A program made the position numbers and the translations under genes. The notes below the pieces were generated by a model. It was not told the origin of the DNA. It did not search any database and saw only the letters and a list, made by a program, of their open reading frames with translations. From Lachnospiraceae bacterium (lineage in GTDB: Bacteria > Bacillota > Clostridia > Lachnospirales > Lachnospiraceae), in the NCBI GenBank assembly GCA_021202465.1, contig JAJQCZ010000060.1:1-64000 (forward strand): 64,000 nucleotides of DNA, given 5' to 3'. Position 1 is the stretch's first letter, and each line of letters starts with the position of its first letter. Shown here one piece after another: positions 27,031 through 34,337 of the stretch.

Positions 27031-28470
27031 TTACATGATCGCAGCGGCGATGGGATAGCCGACGACAGCCAGCAGGACGGCGGCGACCAGAGAGAGGACG
27101 AGGCCGTAGCGAAGCATGAAGTCAGTATTCAGCCAGCCGGTACCGGCTGCCACAGCAGCGTGAGCCGTGGAGGGCGGAGTTGCCAGGGCAACACAGGCAC
27201 CGGCTCCAATGATGCTGGTCAGAGCGGCAGGGTTGACCCCGGAGATAGCGCCGCCGTACACCAGAGGCAGAGCAATGCTGTAGATTAGGGTGACAGTTAC
27301 TGTATTGGAGGCAAAGTTTGTCAGCATGACGGTGAAGATGGAGATGCACAATACAAAGACGATCGGAGACATATTTCCAATGAGGGGTGACAGGGCATCG
27401 GTGATAACAACTGTAATGCCCGCGTCTTCACTGGTCAGAGCGCTGCCGAGGATACCGGTGGCGGCGACCATCATGACGGCTGTCCACGGAGCTTTGGCGA
27501 TGGCCTCGGTGAACTTCATCAGGGGTTTGCCGTCTACATGGATCAGGCACAAAGCAACGACACCCAGCATGGCCGGTGTGGGAGTACCGAGACTGCTGAG
27601 GAAGGTGGAAACAGCAGGCAGGATTCCGCTGATAAGACCGGGAGCCATCCACAGTACGACGACGGCGGCAAAAACTATGAGAGAGTATTTCTCTTCACGG
27701 CTCATTTTTGTTACGCCCTGCTTCAGGATCTCAGTATCCAGATTTTTCAGGCGATCTGTCTCCAGACGGAATACAAACTTCATCAGCAGCATCGCTACGA
27801 CGAAGATGGCAGCAGCGGAGACCACGCCGAAGATCGTGTATTGTACGAAATCGATGGAATAGCCCATATCCTGTTCAAACAGGGACATGGCCAGGATTGG
27901 CACGGTATGGGCGATCGGGGTGGTGATGGTAGACAGGGAGGCGAAGAACAGAATGCCCAGAATGATGATCTGCGGGAATTTATCTCCCTTCTGATAGCCC
28001 AGTTCATGGAAAATCTGCTCGGCGATGGGAACAAAGACGATGAAGGTGGGAACAGGGGACATGAAGGAACCAATGACCAGAGGAGCCAAAAACAGCAGCG
28101 CTACAAAAATCCAGGGATTCTTCTTCGTAAAGGGACGGGTCACGAACCATACGGCGACTCGCTTCAGGAAGCCGGTCTGCCCCAATACATAGGTGACCAT
28201 GGAGCTGAACAGAACGAAGGAAACGATCCAGCCGCCCATGGAAGCCTGCAGGGCCGAGGAGTAGGTGTAAAGATCGGTGAACATGAAGGCGATGATACAC
28301 AGCACGCTGGGCCAGGACGTCGAGACGAACAGCCAAAGCAGAATAGTGCCGACGAAAATACCGGCTACCTGCATCCCCAGAGAAGACAGACCGAAGAGAG
28401 GCGGCAGCAGCGGGGTGCCGAACATCAGAAAAATACTGAGGATCACCACGATCCATTTTTTAATACTCAT
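27031..28470 (-). CDS. SLC13/DASS-family anion permease
   Basis: This 479-residue protein has about 11-12 membrane helices. The two pseudo-repeats each end in a substrate/sodium motif, seen as STITTPIAHT in the first half and ANFASNTVTVT in the second (S-N-T type). The second half also has GACVALATPPSTAH. DASS carriers import di- or tricarboxylates or sulfate with sodium. It is the first gene of an operon with the FAD oxidoreductase (69 bp gap), with a promoter at 28541-28568 and a candidate LysR site upstream. Substrate assignment is inference. Confidence 0.85.
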   Translation of the reverse strand: MSIKKWIVVILSIFLMFGTPLLPPLFGLSSLGMQVAGIFVGTILLWLFVSTSWPSVLCIIAFMFTDLYTYSSALQASMGGWIVSFVLFSSMVTYVLGQTGFLKRVAVWFVTRPFTKKNPWIFVALLFLAPLVIGSFMSPVPTFIVFVPIAEQIFHELGYQKGDKFPQIIILGILFFASLSTITTPIAHTVPILAMSLFEQDMGYSIDFVQYTIFGVVSAAAIFVVAMLLMKFVFRLETDRLKNLDTEILKQGVTKMSREEKYSLIVFAAVVVLWMAPGLISGILPAVSTFLSSLGTPTPAMLGVVALCLIHVDGKPLMKFTEAIAKAPWTAVMMVAATGILGSALTSEDAGITVVITDALSPLIGNMSPIVFVLCISIFTVMLTNFASNTVTVTLIYSIALPLVYGGAISGVNPAALTSIIGAGACVALATPPSTAHAAVAAGTGWLNTDFMLRYGLVLSLVAAVLLAVVGYPIAAAIM

Positions 28471-28540
28471 AGGTTTTCTCCTTTTTCTCCAAAGTATAAA
28501 ACAGAGCCTCTTTCGCGAAAGGATTTTGTTTTCAATTCTT

Positions 28541-28568
28541 ATTATACAAAAAGTAAAAGAATGAGCAA
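28541..28568 (-). promoter_or_regulatory. Predicted promoter of the SLC13-FAD operon
   Basis: On the minus strand TTGCTC (28563-28568) and a consensus TATAAT (28541-28546) are 16 bp apart. A weak -35 fits an activator-dependent promoter. Confidence 0.6.
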
Positions 28569-28583
28569 TTCGTTTTGAGGGGC

Positions 28584-28606
28584 ATTTATTCCTGTAAGGA
28601 ATAAAT
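28584..28606. promoter_or_regulatory. 23-bp dyad, candidate LysR operator
   Basis: ATTTATTCCT and AGGAATAAAT flank a 3-nt centre in a perfect inverted repeat with a T-N11-A core. Its centre lies about 61 bp upstream of the expected start of transcription of the SLC13 gene. That is where LysR-type proteins bind their recognition site. Confidence 0.55.
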
Positions 28607-28752
28607 AGGGAATCTTATTCGTTTGTGGAAAGCATCGTTTTGTCGTATGGGAGGAACCTTATCAGGAAACGTTCCTTTGCGTTGAATAAGAACGCCAAAT
28701 CCGGCAACAATATCCTTAGTAACGACTCTGCCAAGCAGGAAGAAAGACTGAG

Positions 28753-29751
28753 GTGATTGTTTTGAAGGAAAAGCTGAAGAAACTGATACACAGCCGGATG
28801 ACATATGCGGTACTTCTGAGCATGCTGATCGTGGGTGTGGCCGCGGCGGGAGCTGCCAGCCTGACTGGCGACAGCGACGAGGATCCATACCTGGCACTGG
28901 AGGAGACCGCTACACCGATCACATACGGAGACGAAGCGGAGGCGGCCGCGGTCACTGGAGAGACGGTTCCGGACACGGAGGCGCCCGATGAAGAGACGAT
29001 AGATGCCTATGAGACCGTGGAGGAAACCCTGGCCTCTGCCGGTGTGACGGAGGATCTGGAAACGGCTGTGGAGGCAGATGATGACGGAGACGAGGCGGCG
29101 AAGACTGCTGCTGAGGCGAATGGTGTCGGAGAAGGAACGGAAGATATGGTAGCTGTCACAGACGCAGCAGGTGATGTGGGAGTGGCTGAGGCTTCGGCCG
29201 AGGCGGATGATTCTGGCGAAGGGGAAAACGCGGCTGATGCGAACGGCGAAGACGCAGCAACGGCGGATTCAGAAAACGGAGCCGCAGAGGAATCCGGTGA
29301 CGGTACGGTGGACGTGTCCACCTCCGACGTGCTCTCCTTCTCCGAGGCGGACAGCCTGGGCTGGCCTGTAGAGGGCGAGGTGCTCCGCGAATTCAGCATG
29401 GATACGACGGTGTATTATTCGACGCTGGATGCATATAAGGTCAGCCCCTCCATCCTGATTCAGGGTGAACCGGAGGAAACCGTTTATGCGGCGGCGGACG
29501 GCATCGTTACAGAGATCGGTACAGATGAGGAGATCGGCAACTATGTCGTCATGGATCTGGGCGGCAATTATGAGCTGACCTACGGACAGCTGGAGGAGAT
29601 CACGGTCTCTGAGAGCCAGCTGGTGGATGCGGGCGATGCTATTGCGGTGCTGGCCGAGCCAACGAAATATTATTCGCTTGAGGGGTGCAACCTGTATTTT
29701 ATGCTGACGCAGGACGGCGTCGCGGTGGATCCGCTGGATTACCTGCAATAA
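28753..29751 (+). CDS. Membrane-anchored LytM (M23-like) protein with degenerate active site
   Basis: This 332-residue protein has an N-terminal membrane helix (about 18-38), a long Glu/Ala/Asp-rich linker (about 45-190) and a C-terminal LytM fold. That fold contains VYAAADGIVTEIGTDEEIGNYVVMDL and then YGQLEEI and LYFMLTQDG. In active M23 peptidases the last two motifs carry zinc-binding histidines (Y-x-H-L and L-H-F/H-x-H). Here they are Gln/Gly and Tyr, so the domain should not bind zinc. SpoIIQ-like proteins use such inactive domains as scaffolds. The start is GTG 28753 or TTG 28762; the latter has AGGTG six bases before it. A strong terminator follows. Confidence 0.75.
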   Translation: MIVLKEKLKKLIHSRMTYAVLLSMLIVGVAAAGAASLTGDSDEDPYLALEETATPITYGDEAEAAAVTGETVPDTEAPDEETIDAYETVEETLASAGVTEDLETAVEADDDGDEAAKTAAEANGVGEGTEDMVAVTDAAGDVGVAEASAEADDSGEGENAADANGEDAATADSENGAAEESGDGTVDVSTSDVLSFSEADSLGWPVEGEVLREFSMDTTVYYSTLDAYKVSPSILIQGEPEETVYAAADGIVTEIGTDEEIGNYVVMDLGGNYELTYGQLEEITVSESQLVDAGDAIAVLAEPTKYYSLEGCNLYFMLTQDGVAVDPLDYLQ

Positions 29752-29798
29752 CTGCGATGCACATGACTGTGCAGGAAATGGCTGCAGGCAGTCTGTAC

Positions 29799-29845
29799 AA
29801 AAAAACGAAGCTCTTCGTGGTATGTGCGAAGAACTTCGTTTTTTG
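29799..29845. terminator. Bidirectional rho-independent terminator
   Basis: AAAAAACGAAG-CTCTTCG pairs with CGAAGA-ACTTCGTTTTTT, giving A-run, long stem and T-run. It lies between the LytM gene (plus) and the M20 peptidase gene (minus). Confidence 0.85.
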
Positions 29846-29983
29846 CATAAGACTATAGTCTGCGCGGCGAGCAGGAGACGAAAGAGTCCCGCATTCTACT
29901 TGATTTTACCGGGTTGCCTGGCAAACGGATGGATTTCTGCAAAGGACGTCCAGTAGGTGCAATGCGTGTATATGCAATTTTTG

Positions 29984-31123
29984 TCATGAGAAACAGGACA
30001 GCACGCTTGCCAGTGCCGCTTTCTGACCCGGAATGAGGCTGGCTTTTTCGATGCGTTCCGCGCGGGTGTGGAGCCCGCTTCCCCGCACGGCGCCGAAGGT
30101 GACGGCCGGGATGCCGAGGGAGAGAGGAATATTAGCATCGGTTGAGCTGGGGTGCGGGCGTACCGGCGCGCCGGTATATTTCTCCAGGATTGTGGCCTGT
30201 CGGGCCGTCAGCTGCCGCATTTTCTCCGCATCCAGAGAAGAGGAAGAGCAGGGGCGGTCTCCCAGGAGGTGAAGCGAAATCTGCGCGGGAGCGTCCCGGA
30301 AGGAGTCAAGGAGTCGCTGCAGGGAAACCTCCATGCAGGCCAGAGAGGACTCATCGTCGGAACGGATTTCGTACAGGCATTCCGCGTATTCGGCGATGGC
30401 GTTGACCGAGGTGCCGCCTGATACGGTGCCCACATTGTAGGTGGTCTTTCCGGCGGGAGGAAGCTTCTGACGGTACAGCGCGTGGATCAGATCGGCCAGA
30501 ATGGCGATGGCGCTGGGATTCCCGAAGTTCTCGTAAGAGTGACCGCCTGTGGTGCGAATCTCGATGCGATAGCGGCGGGAGCCTACGGCCCGATTGATCA
30601 GGTCGCCCAGATAGAGATCGAAGGAGAGCATCCCGGTGACGGTCCCGGCGAAATCCTGAAAGATCTGCCGGGTGCCGCGGAGATTGCCCAGACCTTCCTC
30701 ACAGGTATTGGCAGCGAACAGGATGCCTGTGGCCGGGGATTTCCCGCAGGTCAGTACATATTTGATACAGAGCAGGAGGTTCACCAGGTTCGCCGTGTCG
30801 TCGCCTACGCCGGGGGCGTACAGATATTTATCATCCTCCCGTACAGGCAGCGTGTCGGTATCCGGGAAGACTACGTCCATATGGGCGGAGATGACGATGC
30901 AGGGCTTTCCGCCTGTCACATGGAAGGGGAAGAGAACATTTCCGGCGGCGTCGATGTACGCCGAGTCAGCACCCTGTTCCCGCAGCCAGTGCAGACAGAA
31001 GGCGGCTCGCTGTTCTTCGTGGCCGGAAGGAGCGGGAATGGCGGCCAGGGTGCGGAGAAGTGTCAGCGTTTCTTCGGCATGCTCTTCGACAAAGCGGTCG
31101 ATTTCCTTTGAAAAAGATTTCAT
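29984..31123 (-). CDS. M20-family metallopeptidase
   Basis: This 379-residue di-zinc hydrolase of the M20 family (carboxypeptidase G2 / PepT relatives) shows metal ligands in order. They are His in ISAHMDVVF, the bridging Asp in GVGDDTANLV, and the catalytic and metal Glu pair in NTCEEGLGN. A later Asp lies in FDLYLGDLIN and a His near the C-terminus. The lid domain has TTGGHSYENFGNPSAI, as in peptidase and acyl-amino-acid hydrolases. It is cytosolic; the substrate is a peptide or N-acyl amino acid but cannot be fixed. It is divergent from tatD with its own promoter at 31163-31191. Confidence 0.82.
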   Translation of the reverse strand: MKSFSKEIDRFVEEHAEETLTLLRTLAAIPAPSGHEEQRAAFCLHWLREQGADSAYIDAAGNVLFPFHVTGGKPCIVISAHMDVVFPDTDTLPVREDDKYLYAPGVGDDTANLVNLLLCIKYVLTCGKSPATGILFAANTCEEGLGNLRGTRQIFQDFAGTVTGMLSFDLYLGDLINRAVGSRRYRIEIRTTGGHSYENFGNPSAIAILADLIHALYRQKLPPAGKTTYNVGTVSGGTSVNAIAEYAECLYEIRSDDESSLACMEVSLQRLLDSFRDAPAQISLHLLGDRPCSSSSLDAEKMRQLTARQATILEKYTGAPVRPHPSSTDANIPLSLGIPAVTFGAVRGSGLHTRAERIEKASLIPGQKAALASVLSCFS

Positions 31124-31162
31124 GGCAGGTTACCTCACGATTCCGATGGATTGCTCGGTGAA

Positions 31163-31191
31163 AGTATAGCTGATTCCCGGAAGAAGGTAAA
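31163..31191 (-). promoter_or_regulatory. Predicted promoter of the M20 peptidase gene
   Basis: On the minus strand TTTACC (31186-31191) and TATACT (31163-31168) are 17 bp apart. Confidence 0.6.
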
Positions 31192-31202
31192 GGGGTGAGC
31201 GC

Positions 31203-31231
31203 TTTACAAATATGGCTCAGTAGGGTATGAT
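31203..31231 (+). promoter_or_regulatory. Predicted promoter of tatD
   Basis: TTTACA (31203-31208) and TATGAT (31226-31231) are 17 bp apart. Because the -10 ends at 31231, a translation start at 31232 is impossible and the internal ATG at 31349 must be used. Confidence 0.65.
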
Positions 31232-31348
31232 TTGATGAGGATTTTGGAAGTGCGCAGCGTGGATACCCACAGAGTGCTTCCTGAAGAAAAATGTGAGATG
31301 ACCGGAACTGGTTTGAGAAAGTACGGAGAAAAACCGGGAGAGAAAAAG

Positions 31349-32152
31349 ATGATTTTTGACACGCATGCCCATTATGACGATGAACAGTTTGACGGAGACC
31401 GGGACGAGTTGCTGGAACGGCTGCACCGGGAGGGGATGGTGAATCTTGTTAACGTGGGATATAATAAGTCCTCGATTGCCACCACCCATGCGCTGGCGGA
31501 TCGCTATGATTTCATTTACGAGGCGCTGGGCTTCCACCCGGATGAGACCTGGGAGATGGAGCAGGAGGAGGAGACGATCCTTCCCTGGCTGCGGGAGCAG
31601 CTCGCCCGGCCGAAGGCCGTGGCGGTCGGCGAGATTGGGCTGGACTATTATTGGGACAAGACGCCCCGCGAGGTGCAGCGCAAATGGTTCCGGCGGCAGC
31701 TGGAGCTGGCCCGGGAGCTGCATCTGCCCGTGGTGATTCACAGCCGTGAGGCGGCGCAGGATACCATGGATATCCTGCGGGAGATGGGAGAGGGCCTGAC
31801 GCTGGATATGCACTGCTATTCCTACAGCCTGGAGATGGCGAAAGACTATCTGAATATGGGCTATTATCTGGGCGTTGGAGGCGTGGTCACCTTTAAAAAT
31901 GCCCGGAAATTAAAAGAGGTTGTGGAATATATGCCGTTGGAGCGCATTCTCCTGGAGACGGATTGTCCGTATCTGGCGCCGGTTCCTTTTCGTGGGAAAC
32001 GCAATGATTCCGGGAAGATTCCTCTGGTAATCGATGCGATCGCGCAGATCAAAGGGCTGGAGCGGGAGCGGGTCGAGGAGGTTTGCCTGGAGAATGCCCG
32101 TAGATTTTATGGCATTGGACATCCGGCGGATGTCCGTCGGGAAAATCCTTGA
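31349..32152 (+). CDS. tatD: TatD-family metal-dependent hydrolase
   Basis: This 267-residue TIM-barrel DNase/hydrolase has all family motifs: DTHAHYDDEQF at the N-terminus, GEIGLDYYW, VIHSREAAQDT, DMHCYS and LETDCPYLAP. TatD enzymes are 3'-5' exonucleases linked to DNA repair and are often encoded next to rsmA, as here (103 bp gap). The ATG at 31349 makes the protein begin MIFDTHAHY as in the family and has GGGAGAGAAAAAG before it. The GGACATCC hairpin lies across the last codons. Confidence 0.9.
   Translation: MIFDTHAHYDDEQFDGDRDELLERLHREGMVNLVNVGYNKSSIATTHALADRYDFIYEALGFHPDETWEMEQEEETILPWLREQLARPKAVAVGEIGLDYYWDKTPREVQRKWFRRQLELARELHLPVVIHSREAAQDTMDILREMGEGLTLDMHCYSYSLEMAKDYLNMGYYLGVGGVVTFKNARKLKEVVEYMPLERILLETDCPYLAPVPFRGKRNDSGKIPLVIDAIAQIKGLERERVEEVCLENARRFYGIGHPADVRRENP
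32117..32135. repeat. GGACATCC hairpin, copy 2
   Basis: GGACATCC-GGC-GGATGTCC is the same 8-bp inverted repeat as at 17106-17124, here within the final codons of tatD (residues DIRRMSV or equivalent in frame). It may act as an intra-operon stem. Confidence 0.5.
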
Positions 32153-32255
32153 TTTTCGTAGTCGAACTTATGTACAGCAGAGCGAAGCACGGAGCAATTC
32201 GCAGCATTTTATCCTGTTGTTGCTGAAATAATCGATGATAGAGGGAGAAAAAGCT

Positions 32256-33125
32256 ATGCCGACACCGGATCTGGGAAGCCCCGGACGCACCGCCGAGGTC
32301 ATCCGTACACATCAGTTTGCATTTCAGAAAAAATTCGGTCAGAATTTCCTGACCGACGCGCATGTTCTGGAGAAGATCGTCGCCGCCTCCGGGGTGACGA
32401 AGGAGGATCTGGTGCTGGAGATCGGCCCGGGCATCGGCACATTGACGCAGTACCTGGCCTGTGCGGCCCGGGAGGTCGTCGCGGTGGAGATCGACCGGAA
32501 CCTGATCCCCATCCTGGGGGAGACGCTGGCCGGGTATGATAACGTGACCGTGATCTGCGAGGATATCCTTAAGCTGGATATTCCGGCGCTGGTGCAGGAA
32601 CGAAATGAAGGGCGTCCCATCCAGGTGGTGGCGAACCTTCCCTATTATATTACCACGCCGATTATCATGAGCCTTTTTGAAAGTCATGTTCCCATGGAGA
32701 GCCTGACTGTCATGGTGCAGAAGGAAGTGGCGGACCGGATGAAGGCCGGGCCGGGCACGAAGGACTACGGCGCGCTGTCATTGGCAGTACAGTTTTATGC
32801 CGAGCCCTATCTGGCGGCCCATGTTCCGCCGCACTGCTTCATGCCCCGCCCGAATGTAGGCTCGGCGGTGATCCGTCTGCGGCGCTATGAGGAACCGCCG
32901 ATTACGGTGCGGGATGAGGGATGGATGTTCCGTCTGATTCGTGCGTCCTTTAACCAGAGACGGAAGACGCTGGTGAACAGCCTGCATAATGCGCCGGAGC
33001 TGAACCTGTCGAAGGAGCAGGTACAGGAGGCGCTGGCGGATCTCGAGCTTCCTGCGGCTGTGCGCGGCGAAGCTCTGACGCTGGCGCAGTTTGCGGCGCT
33101 GGCGGATCGGCTGCTTCTTTCATGA
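32256..33125 (+). CDS. rsmA: 16S rRNA dimethyladenosine transferase RsmA/KsgA
   Basis: This 289-residue enzyme dimethylates two adjacent adenines near the 3' end of 16S rRNA, late in small-subunit assembly. It has FGQNFLTD, the SAM-binding LEIGPGIGTLT, the acidic VAVEIDRNL, and the catalytic motif NLPYYITTPI. The C-terminal helical domain with FNQRRKTL is complete. The ATG at 32256 has GAGGGAG about 10 bp before it; the in-frame start at 32235 lacks an SD. It follows tatD, a common order in Firmicutes. Confidence 0.95.
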   Translation: MPTPDLGSPGRTAEVIRTHQFAFQKKFGQNFLTDAHVLEKIVAASGVTKEDLVLEIGPGIGTLTQYLACAAREVVAVEIDRNLIPILGETLAGYDNVTVICEDILKLDIPALVQERNEGRPIQVVANLPYYITTPIIMSLFESHVPMESLTVMVQKEVADRMKAGPGTKDYGALSLAVQFYAEPYLAAHVPPHCFMPRPNVGSAVIRLRRYEEPPITVRDEGWMFRLIRASFNQRRKTLVNSLHNAPELNLSKEQVQEALADLELPAAVRGEALTLAQFAALADRLLLS

Positions 33126-33178
33126 ATCGTATGAAAAAACACTGGAGAGCGTCAAGGAGCTGATCGTTTTGTAAGGGG

Positions 33179-33409
33179 TTATTGGCCAGCCGTTTCCTTT
33201 TTGTACATTTCCGCTATGTCAGAGGGACCGCTCCACCAGAGCTTAGATTCTTCATCATACAGGAGCGCGCCTGTTTGTGAAGAGAGAAAACGGGAGAGCA
33301 TTTCCGTTGGCTCTATTTGCAGATCCTGAGACAGTTCGTCGACAACCAGAGTAATCATCAGATCGATGGCGTTACATTTTGCGGAGGTTGTCAATTCTGT
33401 TTTAGGCAT
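33179..33409 (-). CDS. Small protein, third gene of the DUF3990 module
   Basis: This 76-residue acidic/helical protein is of no family I can name. It has a helical N-terminal half (CNAIDLMITLVVDELSQDL), then SRFLSSQTGALLYDEESKLWWSGPSDIAEMY. It overlaps the DUF3990 gene by 19 bp and has its own SD (GAGAGGAG), so the two are coupled. By position it could be an antitoxin or accessory factor for the ADP-ribosyltransferase-like protein. That is inference only. Confidence 0.6.
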   Translation of the reverse strand: MPKTELTTSAKCNAIDLMITLVVDELSQDLQIEPTEMLSRFLSSQTGALLYDEESKLWWSGPSDIAEMYKKETAGQ

Positions 33410-33963
33410 ATTTGTTCACTCCTCTCAAAATGAAGACATCGAAGCGCTTTGTTTGTTCTGAAACAGTACTGATCCTGCAGTCGTTCCGGGAGAAGAAGGC
33501 GGATGCAGATCTCATCGGCTGTGGAAGAACCTAAAGGTCCGAAGGTTTCTGCGATGTAGGCAGCGATCGTTGCGTTCGTCTGGTCGTTGGCGATCTTTCC
33601 GGCGAGGATATCCAGGTCTTTCATGGCTTCGATGACTTCCGGGAAAGAATGTTTTTTTCGGTGACCGACGACACAGTGCAGCCATTTTATGTCGGCTTCC
33701 TCATATACCTGGATAGATAAGGCGGGATCTAAAGATAATGAAAAAATGGAAACAACCCCATAGGTTTGATTTGCGGGGATATGACGATTGGCAATGGCTT
33801 TGCGGGTAGAGAGACGAGAAAAAATCTCTGCCTGTGTTTTTGAAGTGGTCAGATAAAATCCCTGGCCGAAGTCCTTGTATTTGGCGCATTGTTTCAGGTC
33901 AGGATGAGCTACTTCACAGTAACTTCCGTGGTACAGAATTAATCCGTCAGTCAATTTTTTCAA
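33391..33963 (-). CDS. DUF3990 protein (ADP-ribosyltransferase-like fold)
   Basis: This 190-residue protein matches DUF3990, placed in the ADP-ribosyltransferase superfamily. The N-terminal LILYHGSYCEV (His12) and KDFGQGFYLTTSKTQAEIFS (Gly33-Thr39) match the NAD-binding strands of the fold, and a late acidic patch TADEICIRLLL may supply the catalytic Glu. Catalysis is not demonstrated. Start codon is TTG at 33963, 9 bp after GGGAGG. It overlaps the upstream DUF3791 gene by 17 bp and the downstream small gene by 19 bp. This is a tight three-gene operon of the kind seen in toxin-antitoxin or conflict systems. GC is lower than in flanking housekeeping genes, hinting at transfer. Confidence 0.75.
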   Translation of the reverse strand: MKKLTDGLILYHGSYCEVAHPDLKQCAKYKDFGQGFYLTTSKTQAEIFSRLSTRKAIANRHIPANQTYGVVSIFSLSLDPALSIQVYEEADIKWLHCVVGHRKKHSFPEVIEAMKDLDILAGKIANDQTNATIAAYIAETFGPLGSSTADEICIRLLLPERLQDQYCFRTNKALRCLHFERSEQICLKQN

Positions 33964-34180
33964 GGCCGGATTCCTCCCTGTTTTTCAGATAGGCAGTGAT
34001 CTCTTCAAGAACGGCATCGTCACCTTCTACATGAAAGAGACCGAACTCTTTTTCGATGTAGGAAAAGACGTCAAAACGGGCAAACAGCGTAGCGACAGTT
34101 TGCATGGGCAGGTTCCATTCCTCTGAAGCCCGGCGTAAAAGCCGGGTCTGCATATATAAGATCTGCTGCTTTTCTCCCAT
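33947..34180 (-). CDS. DUF3791 domain protein
   Basis: This 77-residue helical protein matches DUF3791: LYMQTRLLRRASEEWNLPMQTVATLF, then FSYIEKEFGLFHVEGDDAVLEEI and a closing helix. DUF3791 genes are commonly found just before DUF3990 genes in Clostridia, as here. It is the first gene of the operon, with promoter 34233-34261 and SD AGGAGG. The role is unknown; an antitoxin or targeting partner for DUF3990 is the natural hypothesis. Confidence 0.7.
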   Translation of the reverse strand: MGEKQQILYMQTRLLRRASEEWNLPMQTVATLFARFDVFSYIEKEFGLFHVEGDDAVLEEITAYLKNREESGLEKID

Positions 34181-34232
34181 GTGGCTTTTCCTCCTGTTGG
34201 TGATTGGTGAGATATTTTTCTATAATATTTTC

Positions 34233-34261
34233 ATTATAGAGGGCGGATGCTGTAAAATCAA
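34233..34261 (-). promoter_or_regulatory. Predicted promoter of the DUF3791-DUF3990 operon
   Basis: On the minus strand TTGATT (34256-34261) and a consensus TATAAT (34233-34238) are 17 bp apart. The -10 is part of an A/T-rich inverted repeat CTATAAT-gaaaat-ATTATAG, a possible operator for autoregulation. Confidence 0.65.
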
Positions 34262-34337
34262 GGCTTTTTGAGAGAGGCGTTTCAGGAGAGTCTGCACGTT
34301 GTATAAAATGTTTCCCTGTTTCCATAGCGAACAGAAT

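Noticed and set aside
31232-31348. Longer N-terminus for TatD
   Set aside because: It would begin directly behind the -10 box, and the family starts at MIFDTHAHY.
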